Assembly: GCF_039710355.1 (NCBI RefSeq)
Contig: NZ_JBDKWZ010000012.1
Location: 62,001 to 126,000, forward strand
DNA from: Rapidithrix thailandica
GTDB taxonomy: Bacteria > Bacteroidota > Bacteroidia > Cytophagales > Flammeovirgaceae
Direction: 5' to 3'
Length of the DNA: 64,000 nucleotides
Position 1 is the first letter of the stretch. Every line of letters starts with the position of its first letter. A program made the translations under genes and the position numbers. Of the stretch, positions 55,308 to 63,120 are shown in pieces. Below the pieces are notes generated by a model. The model was not told the origin of the DNA, made no database searches, and saw nothing but the letters and a program-made list of their open reading frames with translations.

Positions 55308-55916
55308 TCAGTACCAATAAGAAAGAAAGGCAAAATACAGAGAGCAAATTAAGGAGAATTGCTGGCGAAGTGCTTCCATGGCACGGGCAAACAAGTTATA
55401 GGTAGACTTCATCTCCAAAGCCATCACATCAGCTATCTCCTGATAACTTAGCCCTGCATAAAATTTAAGATAAATAATTTCTTTTTGTCTTTTACTCAAT
55501 GATTGCAATGCCTGTTCCAAGCGTTGACTTCGTTCAGATTCGGTTTGCTCGTTGATCAACGTCTCTTCGATGGACAAACTAATGGAAAAGTTCAGGTTAT
55601 CATTAAGCTCCATAAAATTCAGAGGATTGCCTTTTTGTTGGGTCAGGTTCCTGATCAGTTTTCTGCGCAGTGCTTTAAACAAATAAAACCGGATGGAAGA
55701 AACCTCTCCTAACCGCTTCCGGCTTTTCCACAGTTCTACAAAAAGCTCCTGAATGCCATCTTCGATAAAGTTGATGTCCGGAGTAATTTTATGCCCATAC
55801 TCAAATAAACTATCAAAGTAGTTGTCATAAATATATGCGTAAGCAGACCTATTCCCCTTCTGGAACTCTTTCCAAAGCTGTTTATCAGTAATATGATCAA
55901 ATACCTCGGCCTTCAT
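55308..55916 (-). CDS. ECF sigma-70 factor
   Basis: The 202-residue protein has sigma region 2 (YIYDNYFDSLFEYGHKI, FIEDGIQELFVELWK, residues about 28-75) and region 4 (ALQSLSKRQKEIIYLKFYAGLSYQEIADVM, about 135-175), the minimal ECF layout of the Bacteroidota SusCD-linked group. It should direct transcription of susC, controlled by the FecR protein downstream. The C-terminal YFAFLSYWY tail is hydrophobic. Confidence 0.92.
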   Translation of the reverse strand: MKAEVFDHITDKQLWKEFQKGNRSAYAYIYDNYFDSLFEYGHKITPDINFIEDGIQELFVELWKSRKRLGEVSSIRFYLFKALRRKLIRNLTQQKGNPLNFMELNDNLNFSISLSIEETLINEQTESERSQRLEQALQSLSKRQKEIIYLKFYAGLSYQEIADVMALEMKSTYNLFARAMEALRQQFSLICSLYFAFLSYWY

Positions 55917-56276
55917 TTACAGATCAAAGACTGCGTTCAATTTTGTTTATTTGGTTTCAGCAAAATACTACTTTTCGAATACAATGACATCCTTCAAAAA
56001 GTACAAGAGCATGGAAGTAGTGCTACCACAGATTGGAAAAATAGACAAATTATTTCAAATTTATGTTCAATTTTCCGGATTCACAATCCACCTGTTACAG
56101 AAGTTAAATAACAACATGTAATGTTAAGTAAACTGCAAATTATCACAGCTCAACGGATTTCCAAATTTTCTATGTAATTTTCCACTGTAATTCCGGGCCC
56201 TTCGGGCAAGATACAGAGGTGCCCATTCACTCATGGTAACATGACTAATTTATTCCTTAAATAAAAACCCTAACTT
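55917..56276. other. 360-bp divergent intergenic region
   Basis: The gap lies between the ECF sigma gene (minus) and the secreted phosphatase-fold gene (plus). A 72-codon plus frame at 55893 has no features of a protein. A short GCCC-TTC-GGGC hairpin is near 56200; no promoter match was found. Confidence 0.35.
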
Positions 56277-57056
56277 ATGTGCATTCGAACTATTTTCTTT
56301 TCTTGTGTTTTATCTCTTACTATCTGTGTAGGTACACAAGCTCAAAAAAGAGTAAAAATAATGACTTATAACATCTACCATGGCGAAACGATGAAAGGCG
56401 ACTTTGACTTGGATTATCTTGCCGAAACCATCGAACAACATCAACCTGACTTGGTGGCCATGCAAGAAGTGGATTTTAAAACCCAAAGGGCCAAAGGTAT
56501 GGACCTGGTAACAGAATTAGGCTACCGGTTAAAAATGCAAGGTGTATTTGGAAAAGCAATGAGTTTTGACGGAGGAGAATACGGAGAAGGAGTGTTATCT
56601 AAATTTTCTTTTGCCAAAACCCAGAACTTTGCTTTAAGCTGTTCTGAAGGAAAGGAGCCCCGGGCAGCCCTCGCCGTATGGATACAATTGCCTGCCGGTG
56701 ACACGATTTGCTTTGTAGGCACTCACCTTGACCACACAAAAGACCCCGCGGACCGGATTACGCAAGCCAAAGAGCTAAACCAACTGTTTGCCAACCCTCA
56801 ATACCCTACGGTGTTAGCCGGAGATTTAAATGCTTCCCCAGACAGCAAACCCATTAAAACCTTAAAAAAACAATGGAAACTGACAAGTGGTAAAAATCCG
56901 GAACCCACGTATTCAGTCGAAAACCCCCGGGTCAAAATTGATTATATCATGACGCACAAAAACCACAAATGGAAAGTAATCGAAACGCAGGTTATTAAAG
57001 ACAAAATTGCCTCTGACCACTGTGGCTATGTAGTAACCTTAGAATTAGAGGATTGA
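56277..57056 (+). CDS. Secreted endonuclease/exonuclease/phosphatase-fold hydrolase
   Basis: The 259-residue protein has a signal peptide (MCIRTIFFSCVLSLTICVG, cleavage near TQAQ) and a complete EEP fold: MTYNIYHG, VAMQEVD, GTHLDH, GDLNASPDS, KIDYIM and the final SDHCGYVV. These are the Mg-binding and catalytic Asn, Glu, Asp and His of the superfamily. Members cleave DNA, phosphoinositides, sphingomyelin or other phosphodiesters; secretion fits an extracellular or periplasmic hydrolase but does not tell the substrate. Its stop codon is inside a purine-rich repeat. Confidence 0.85.
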   Translation: MCIRTIFFSCVLSLTICVGTQAQKRVKIMTYNIYHGETMKGDFDLDYLAETIEQHQPDLVAMQEVDFKTQRAKGMDLVTELGYRLKMQGVFGKAMSFDGGEYGEGVLSKFSFAKTQNFALSCSEGKEPRAALAVWIQLPAGDTICFVGTHLDHTKDPADRITQAKELNQLFANPQYPTVLAGDLNASPDSKPIKTLKKQWKLTSGKNPEPTYSVENPRVKIDYIMTHKNHKWKVIETQVIKDKIASDHCGYVVTLELED

Positions 57057-57198
57057 GGGATGAATGGGTTGAAGGATAGAAGAGTTGAGGGATTGGGGGG
57101 AATATAAAGATATTTAACAAAAACGTCTCCTCTCTCTTTTGGGAGTAGGGAATGAGTGAGTGGTGAGTGAGTGAGATGGGGAATGAGTGAGAGGGATT
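57047..57198 (+). repeat. Purine-rich repeat array after the hydrolase gene
   Basis: The array starts with GAGGATTGAGGGATGAATGG, includes further GGATxGA units, and after a 40-base break continues with GGGAATGAGTGAG, GTGAGTGAGTGAG and GGGAATGAGTGAGAGGG. It overlaps the hydrolase stop codon and ends about 60 bp before the metE promoter. Confidence 0.6.
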
Positions 57199-57255
57199 TT
57201 TGAGCCCTGTCGTTATTAGTGATGATGGATTCCTTTTAACTGTAAAAAAATTTCC

Positions 57256-57263
57256 TACCTTTG
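57256..57263 (+). promoter_or_regulatory. Candidate -7 promoter element for metE
   Basis: TACCTTTG matches TAnnTTTG. Transcription from it should start around 57270, just at the beginning of the riboswitch, which supports the call. The -33 TTG is not clear. Confidence 0.6.
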
Positions 57264-57273
57264 TTGCTTCAAA

Positions 57274-57462
57274 TGCCGTTATTGGTTTCCGCGAAAGCGG
57301 GATTAAAAAGGAACCATGTGAAAATCATGGGCTGACGCGCAACTGTAAATCCGGTTCCGGAACACTTCCGGAGTCAACACCTCTGGTCAATGAGCCACTG
57401 TCTTTCTCTCAAAGATGGGAAGGCGGCCAGATGACGGATAAGCCAGGAGACTTGCCAATTAC
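57274..57462 (+). promoter_or_regulatory. Cobalamin riboswitch upstream of metE
   Basis: The conserved core is readable: GAACCATGTGAAAATCATGG (57311-57330), GCTGACGCGCAACTGTAAAT (57331-57350), GAGCCACTGT (57392-57401), GGGAAGGCGGCCAGATGACG (57417-57436), and the B12 box AGCCAGGAGACTTGCC (57441-57456). In bacteria that also have MetH, adenosyl- or methylcobalamin binding shuts off the B12-independent MetE. The expression platform over the next 200 bases was not resolved: no clean terminator was found, so control could be translational or by a less obvious hairpin. Confidence 0.93.
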
Positions 57463-57662
57463 GATATGACAATGCTTTCGCGATTTGAAGTTTTTTGTCA
57501 GGCAGTATAACCTTATTCTCTTTCCTTCACAAAGTGGCTTGTGCAAGTGCATTTTGTGCCTTCTCCATACGGAAAGCAGTTGGGGTATATCCTACCTACG
57601 CACTCAATCAAGAAAGCATACTTCTAATTATTTTTTATTTCATTTTTAAACATTCATGAAGT

Positions 57663-59972
57663 ATGCTAAAGAACAATTTAGGTTACCCGCGTATTGGCGC
57701 TAAGCGCGAACTCAAAAAAGCTTGTGAACACTTCTGGGCAGGAAAAATCTCTGAAAAAGATTTGCTCCTTACCGCCAAAAACCTTCGAAAACTCAATTGG
57801 CTTACTCAACAGGAAGCAGGCATTGACTTAATCCCTTCCAACGACTTTTCATTCTATGACCAAGTCTTGGATATGTCATTGATGTTGGGCGCTACTCCCG
57901 AGCGTTTTGCTTCACTGGCTAACGATCCGCTTACCTTGTACTTTGCCATGGCACGTGGCTATCAACAAGACGGACTAGACCTCAAAGCTTTGGAAATGAC
58001 CAAATGGTTTGATACCAACTATCACTATTTGGTGCCGGAGTTTACCGCCAACCAATCTTTTGAATTGTTTTCTACGAAAGCAGTGGATGAATTTTTAGAG
58101 AGTAAAGCTTTAGGCATTCATACCAAACCTGTATTGATTGGCCCTGTGTCGTATTTACTGTTGGGCAAAGAGAAGGAAGAGGGTTTTCACCGCTTGGATT
58201 TGCTGGACCGTCTTTTACCGGTTTACAAAGAATTACTGACCCGTTTGAGTGAGCAAGGAGCCACTTGGGTACAATTGGATGAGCCTTACCTGACGGCTCA
58301 TTTGGACCCCAGCACCAAATTCGCCTATCAGAAGGCATATAAAACTCTCCGGGATGCGTTTCCGGAGTTAAAGATTTTACTGGCTAGCTACTTTGCCGAA
58401 TTAGACGACCCGGAATTTACCGCACAACTTCCGGTATGCGCCATACACCTCGACTTAGTCAGAGCTCCACAACAGTTGGAGGCCGTCCTTCATCACCTTC
58501 CAAAAGAAACTTCCCTTTCTTTAGGAGTGATCGATGGAAGAAATATATGGAAGCCCGATTATCAAAAAGTACAAGCGATTGTCAATAAAGTGTTGAAGAA
58601 AATTGATGAACAACGCATCCTATTGGCACCCTCTTGCTCGCTGTTGCATGTCCCTTATGATCTGGATGCCGAAGAAGCCTTGTCTCCTAAGCTCAAACAA
58701 TGGCTCTCTTTTGCCAAGCAAAAACTTCATGAGCTGAACGACTTACACCGTATTCTCACTCAAAACGATACTACTTCGCTACAGCAAAATCAAAAATGTA
58801 TTGAGGACCGGGCCAGGTCCGTACTGATTCACCGTAGCAAAGTAAAAGAACGGGTTAGTAAATTGACAGAGAAAGACAGCCAACGGGAGAGTGCTTTTGA
58901 CCGAAGACAAGCTCTTCAAAAAGAAGCCTTGCAATTGCCTTTGTTTTCCACAACTACTATTGGTTCATTCCCCCAAACGCCTGAAATCCGGAAACTAAGA
59001 GCTCAGTTTAAAAAACAACAGCTTTCGGAAAGTCAATACGAAGAGAAACTTCAGCAACTCACCCAAGAGTTGATCTCCTGGCAAGAAGAGGCCGGACTGG
59101 ATGTATTGGTGCATGGCGAATACGAGCGAAACGATATGGTCGAATACTTTGGCGAACAGTTGGAGGGCTTTGCTTTTACTCAATACGGCTGGGTGCAAAG
59201 CTATGGGTCCCGTTGTGTAAAACCACCTGTGTTGTTTGGAGATGTGGAAAGAACCGCTCCTATGACAGTGAAATGGAGCACGTTTGCCCAATCGCTCACC
59301 AACAAACCTGTAAAAGGAATGCTCACCGGACCTGTTACTATTTTACAATGGTCTTTTGTCCGGGATGATCAGCCCCGGGAAACCACAGCGACACAAATAG
59401 CATTGGCTATCCGCGATGAAGTGAGGGACTTGGAACAAGCCGGAATCCGTGTAATCCAAATAGATGAGCCTGCTTTTAGAGAGGGCTTGCCCTTGCGCAA
59501 AGAGCACTGGCGCCATTACCTCGATTGGGCCGTAAAAGTGTTCAAGGTGGCTTCCAGCGGAGTAGAAGACCAGACTCAAATCCATACCCATATGTGCTAT
59601 TCCGAATTTAACGATGTGATGGAAGACATTGCAGCCATGGATGCCGATGTGATTACCATCGAAACATCCCGTTCGCAAATGGAATTACTGGATGCTTTTT
59701 CAGACTTTCACTACCCGAATGAGATAGGTCCCGGGGTTTACGATATCCACTCACCAAGGGTCCCTACGGTGGAGGAAATGGTAGAATTATTGGAAAAAGC
59801 CCAACAAAAACTTCCTGCGGAAAATTTATGGGTCAACCCGGATTGCGGTTTAAAAACCCGTAAATGGCCTGAAACGCAACAAGCGTTGACCAATATGGTA
59901 TTAGCGGCTAAAATTATGAGAAAAGCCCCTCAGGAAAATCGTCAATCCTTGCAAAACCAAGAAGTCAATTAG
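57663..59972 (+). CDS. metE: Cobalamin-independent methionine synthase
   Basis: MetE transfers the methyl of 5-methyltetrahydrofolate (polyglutamate) to homocysteine without B12. The 769-residue length fits the family. The N-domain begins NNLGYPRIGAKRELKKA. The catalytic C-domain has TTTIGSFPQTPEIRKLR, GMLTGPVTILQWSFVRDD, the zinc-site HTHMCYSEFND and IDEPAF, and the last zinc ligand region NPDCGLKTRKW. The upstream B12 riboswitch explains its regulation. The start at 57663 places the N-terminus as in other MetE proteins. No folate or B12 transport gene follows. Confidence 0.97.
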   Translation: MLKNNLGYPRIGAKRELKKACEHFWAGKISEKDLLLTAKNLRKLNWLTQQEAGIDLIPSNDFSFYDQVLDMSLMLGATPERFASLANDPLTLYFAMARGYQQDGLDLKALEMTKWFDTNYHYLVPEFTANQSFELFSTKAVDEFLESKALGIHTKPVLIGPVSYLLLGKEKEEGFHRLDLLDRLLPVYKELLTRLSEQGATWVQLDEPYLTAHLDPSTKFAYQKAYKTLRDAFPELKILLASYFAELDDPEFTAQLPVCAIHLDLVRAPQQLEAVLHHLPKETSLSLGVIDGRNIWKPDYQKVQAIVNKVLKKIDEQRILLAPSCSLLHVPYDLDAEEALSPKLKQWLSFAKQKLHELNDLHRILTQNDTTSLQQNQKCIEDRARSVLIHRSKVKERVSKLTEKDSQRESAFDRRQALQKEALQLPLFSTTTIGSFPQTPEIRKLRAQFKKQQLSESQYEEKLQQLTQELISWQEEAGLDVLVHGEYERNDMVEYFGEQLEGFAFTQYGWVQSYGSRCVKPPVLFGDVERTAPMTVKWSTFAQSLTNKPVKGMLTGPVTILQWSFVRDDQPRETTATQIALAIRDEVRDLEQAGIRVIQIDEPAFREGLPLRKEHWRHYLDWAVKVFKVASSGVEDQTQIHTHMCYSEFNDVMEDIAAMDADVITIETSRSQMELLDAFSDFHYPNEIGPGVYDIHSPRVPTVEEMVELLEKAQQKLPAENLWVNPDCGLKTRKWPETQQALTNMVLAAKIMRKAPQENRQSLQNQEVN

Positions 59973-60132
59973 TGCATAGTGCTTGACATCTGACTCTCTG
60001 CCTGGCCATTTGCTTTGGCTGGGTGGAGCGTTTTCCCATTCTTTTCTTTCCAATGCAGATTTACCTTTTCGGTATTATACCTTTATAGTGGCCTCACTAT
60101 CTTCAAGACTTTTTAACAAACCACCGATTGCT

Positions 60133-60621
60133 ATGGAGCCTTATCAAAAATCGTTAAAAGGAAAATTAAAACCCCTGATATGTTGGGATATTTATCACGC
60201 TCATTTTCAAAAACAACATCTGTTACAACAAGACTTAGAGCAAATCCTCAACTTAGTGCAACAACACCAATGGCAAACGGCTTTGAACTTCAGAAAACTG
60301 CTTCAAGAAGAATATACATTAGTGGTAACCAATCCTCAAAAAGAAATTACTTGGGTCAGCTCCGGCTTTATTGATATGACGGGCTATGCTCCTTCCTATG
60401 CCTTGAACAAAAAGCCGGGTTTTCTACAAGGTCCGGATACAGATTCAAAAATGGTAAAAATGATTTCTGCAAAACTCGCACAAAAGGAAAAGGTCAGTGG
60501 AAAATTGATCAATTACAGAAAGGGAGGCATCCCGTATCTCTGTGGCTTGGAGATCCATCCTCTTTTCACTTCCCGTCAGCAATTTTCGCATTTCATTGCG
60601 CTTGAAAAAGAAATAGTATAA
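60133..60621 (+). CDS. Small LOV-like PAS-domain protein
   Basis: The 162-residue protein starts at the ATG at 60133; a TTG-started frame from 59983 would add 50 odd residues and overlap the region just after metE. Residues 50-160 form a PAS domain with LOV-like sequence: FIDMTGYAPSYAL, PGFLQGPDTD and LINYRKGGIPYL. The photoactive cysteine of LOV (normally in the NCRFLQG motif) is absent; the residues there are KPGFLQG. A helical N-terminus of about 50 residues precedes it. There is no output domain. It could be a flavin or small-ligand sensor or a protein-protein partner, unlikely to be a classic blue-light receptor. Confidence 0.7.
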   Translation: MEPYQKSLKGKLKPLICWDIYHAHFQKQHLLQQDLEQILNLVQQHQWQTALNFRKLLQEEYTLVVTNPQKEITWVSSGFIDMTGYAPSYALNKKPGFLQGPDTDSKMVKMISAKLAQKEKVSGKLINYRKGGIPYLCGLEIHPLFTSRQQFSHFIALEKEIV

Positions 60622-60710
60622 GTAAGGAGGACCGAACAAAGAGGAAGAAAAGCCAAAAAGTGAATTTTTCTGTAATTTTACCATCTCATTAAATCTTACA
60701 GTATTATCTT

Positions 60711-61070
60711 ATGAAAAAACTTTTCCTTGCTTGCTTTACACTGATTGCATTACTTTCATGTGCTCCTCAAAAAAACTTTGGTAAAAAAGTAAAGAAAAAA
60801 TACCCCCTAACCTATCAAGGTATTGAAAAGTGGGCTTACCGCCAACACCCTCAGGATACCAAAGCCCGGACACAAAGTATTCATCAACAAAGTGAAGCTT
60901 TTTGGCATATTGCGGAGATCTTACAAAACCAACCGGAGGAGAAAACCGAAAAAATGTTGAAAGTTGCCATGTACCGTTGGAATTGGCTGGAGGGGGATCC
61001 TATTTATGAAAATGATCAACCGGTAGACTGGTTTATGGTATGGGAGGAGTATTTACAGAAAACAAGATAA
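60711..61070 (+). CDS. Small lipoprotein of unknown function
   Basis: The 119-residue protein begins with a clear lipoprotein signal (MKKLFLACFTLIALLSC, Cys17 in a good lipobox), followed by a basic stretch (KKVKKKYP) and a helical region rich in W and Q (YRWNWLEGDPIY, DWFMVWEEYL). It is not recognised. It is followed by a 33-bp palindrome acting as a terminator. Confidence 0.7.
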   Translation: MKKLFLACFTLIALLSCAPQKNFGKKVKKKYPLTYQGIEKWAYRQHPQDTKARTQSIHQQSEAFWHIAEILQNQPEEKTEKMLKVAMYRWNWLEGDPIYENDQPVDWFMVWEEYLQKTR

Positions 61071-61093
61071 AATCCGTATTTCCATAAAATTAA

Positions 61094-61126
61094 AAACCTT
61101 CCAGGTTTTGAAAACCTGGAAGGTTT
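61094..61126. repeat. Perfect 16-bp inverted repeat (palindrome), probable bidirectional terminator
   Basis: Arms at 61094-61109 and 61111-61126 are perfectly complementary around a single G. Each arm is itself a small inverted repeat of AAACCT and AGGTTT. It lies between the convergent lipoprotein and PNGase F-like genes and could be a member of a dispersed palindromic family. Confidence 0.8.
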
Positions 61127-61156
61127 ACTATTCCAATCAGCTTGGGATACTCTTTC

Positions 61157-62824
61157 TTATTTCAAACTTCCTACATAAAATTGCAAGCGCAACTCTTGCC
61201 CAAAGTCATAGGGAAACTCCACCAGTATTTCCCCGTCTGTAGAAAGCAAGGCCACCCGCCCGTTTCGCCCGATCATTTCCGGGTTGCTGTTCCGGTACCA
61301 CCAGTGGCGCACCATTCCGTCCTCCGCCTGGTCTGTCAGACGAAATTCGTAGCAACCTTCTTCTAACTCAATCACATCGTCATATACTTGTTCATCTTCC
61401 AAGATAGAACGTTCAAAGTATACTTCTCCCCTCTCATTACTGATCGTATAGCCATTCTCCCGGGCTCGTTCTTTGTTATTGGCTTCTATATGCAAGATAA
61501 AACGTTTCGGCAGTTTGACAGGAGCTTCCACTTCGCTACTCATGTTGTTATTTGCCGGGTATTCATCCTTTACCGCATTCGGTTGGCCAACAGACACTTC
61601 AAACTTCGTATTACCCTTTTCTTCTAATCCATCCCAACTGGGAACAGGCAAGACCACGGTAGCCTTTTCTAAAAACTCCAATCGTCCTGACCATTGATAC
61701 GTTTCTTTTTTTCCTCCTTGCAACCCATAGGTAATTTGCAAAGACTGCAAAGTAGCACTACCCGTATTCTGAATGAGGATTACCGGGTTCTTACAAGAGG
61801 GATTCAAACGGCTATACGCATCTTGGTTGGTAGGACTGATGATTTCCATCACCCGGGCATCGTTTTTAAAATTAGGGGCTCCATAGGAAAACAGCTGGTG
61901 GGCCATTCTGAAATTCCCGCCTTTTTCTCCATTATCCGAATACGGTTCAATGCCATAATCCAAGGTGATGGTTTTACCAGGCCGTACATGCCGGGTCAAT
62001 TCAAAATCGTAGGTATCCACAGGAGTTCCCGGGCACCAACCGGCCCGGTCAAAAGGCCAAGTGCCCCCTTGAGGATAAATAGGATTAAAACCGCAATCTT
62101 TCCAAACATTCCAGCGAAACAAAGCCTCCTCATTGAGGTAATACGTATGGGTTTTACTGTCCCATTCACAGCAGTTTCTAGGGCCAAAATGTCCGTGGCC
62201 GGAAATCCGGCTTCGAAGCATAAACATTTTTGCCTGAGCCTCCAAGTGTATTTCCGTTGCTTTCAGCTTTTTATCATCAGACAAGTCTTCGTAAACATAA
62301 CTTCCGGAGGGATAGATGTTCTCTACTTTAAGTATGTTGCGGGGAGGAGTTCCTTTGATAAAATAGAATTTCATATCCAAGAGCTCCTGCGTATTTCCGG
62401 AAGACAAATCTACTTTCCCCTTCAACAAAGGAGCGTAATCCGACACATCGTATACATAGGTCCAGCCTTTCTCGCCCTTCAAATCCAGCCGTTTGCCATA
62501 AGGAGTTACAAAGGCTTCAATTTCAAAACTCTCAACCGTGGAATCTTCTTTCCGTACATAAATCACCGTATTGGTGGAATAGTCCCATTCCCCGCATGGG
62601 TAGCGGTCGCCCGTAGTCGCTTCGTCACATTTCAGCGTACGAACCATTAGAATTTTTTCATAGGTATCGTCTGAGCCGGGAAATTCGAATACGCCTCTCC
62701 TTTTTTCGATATCCTCAAAAGTAAAGGTTTGAACCACCAAGGTATCTTTGGCGACAGTCTGGGTAAATGCCGGGGCATTGGCAAAAACGAGTAACAATAA
62801 GTTAAGTAGTGTAAGACGGATCAT
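61157..62824 (-). CDS. PNGase F-like secreted protein (peptide-N-glycosidase family)
   Basis: PNGase F removes N-glycans from glycoproteins; the closest known enzymes come from Elizabethkingia (Flavobacteriia). The 555-residue protein starts at the ATG complementary to 62822-62824, directly at a signal peptide (MIRLTLLNLLLLVFANAPAF, cleavage near TQ). The PNGase F N-domain includes FEFPGSDDTYEKI, CGEWDYSTNTVIYV (the Asp in EWDY is in the position of the catalytic Asp) and ISGHGHFGPRNCCEWD. The C-terminal 200 residues are an extra beta-rich part. Activity is inferred by similarity; export by the Sec route, with no T9SS sorting domain seen. Confidence 0.82.
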   Translation of the reverse strand: MIRLTLLNLLLLVFANAPAFTQTVAKDTLVVQTFTFEDIEKRRGVFEFPGSDDTYEKILMVRTLKCDEATTGDRYPCGEWDYSTNTVIYVRKEDSTVESFEIEAFVTPYGKRLDLKGEKGWTYVYDVSDYAPLLKGKVDLSSGNTQELLDMKFYFIKGTPPRNILKVENIYPSGSYVYEDLSDDKKLKATEIHLEAQAKMFMLRSRISGHGHFGPRNCCEWDSKTHTYYLNEEALFRWNVWKDCGFNPIYPQGGTWPFDRAGWCPGTPVDTYDFELTRHVRPGKTITLDYGIEPYSDNGEKGGNFRMAHQLFSYGAPNFKNDARVMEIISPTNQDAYSRLNPSCKNPVILIQNTGSATLQSLQITYGLQGGKKETYQWSGRLEFLEKATVVLPVPSWDGLEEKGNTKFEVSVGQPNAVKDEYPANNNMSSEVEAPVKLPKRFILHIEANNKERARENGYTISNERGEVYFERSILEDEQVYDDVIELEEGCYEFRLTDQAEDGMVRHWWYRNSNPEMIGRNGRVALLSTDGEILVEFPYDFGQELRLQFYVGSLK

Positions 62825-63120
62825 AAAATTTGATATAGTGATTTGATAAGGCCCTGTTAAGGGAATATTTTCCAGTTTTCTCGAACATTTTTTCAACAAA
62901 AAATATCCTACTGTAAAAGTATAGAGGGTAAAAAGATTTCCCTAATTTGAAAACTTTATTTTTGAAACCGGGTAAGCGTCACCCACACAGAACTAATCAT
63001 GGATTTTCTTGGTGATGTAAGTAGAAATACCAACTTTGCAATAGAACAACACCTACAACTACCTAATTAGCAAATACTCAAAAAATCATTTCAACTACTA
63101 CCTGAAAAACTCCGGAAGCC
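62825..63120. other. Divergent intergenic region with a candidate promoter
   Basis: The region separates the PNGase F-like gene from the patatin-like gene. At 63009-63038 TTG and CAACTTTG (one mismatch to TAnnTTTG) are 19 bp apart and point to the patatin gene. Confidence 0.4.

Noticed and set aside
57140..57198. GTGAGTGA tandem repeats as a CRISPR array
   Set aside because: The repeats have no spacers of regular length and no cas gene is near; it is a simple purine-rich repeat.
57200..57469. Plus-strand open frame of 89 codons
   Set aside because: It lies across the cobalamin riboswitch; the codons follow structural RNA motifs and not a protein.
60133..60621. Blue-light LOV photoreceptor
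   Set aside because: The adduct-forming cysteine before FLQG is absent, so only a LOV-like PAS can be claimed.
61694..62650. Plus-strand open frame of 318 codons antisense to the PNGase F-like gene
   Set aside because: It is the mirror of a real gene; the antisense translation has no signal or domain, and the minus-strand protein matches a known family.
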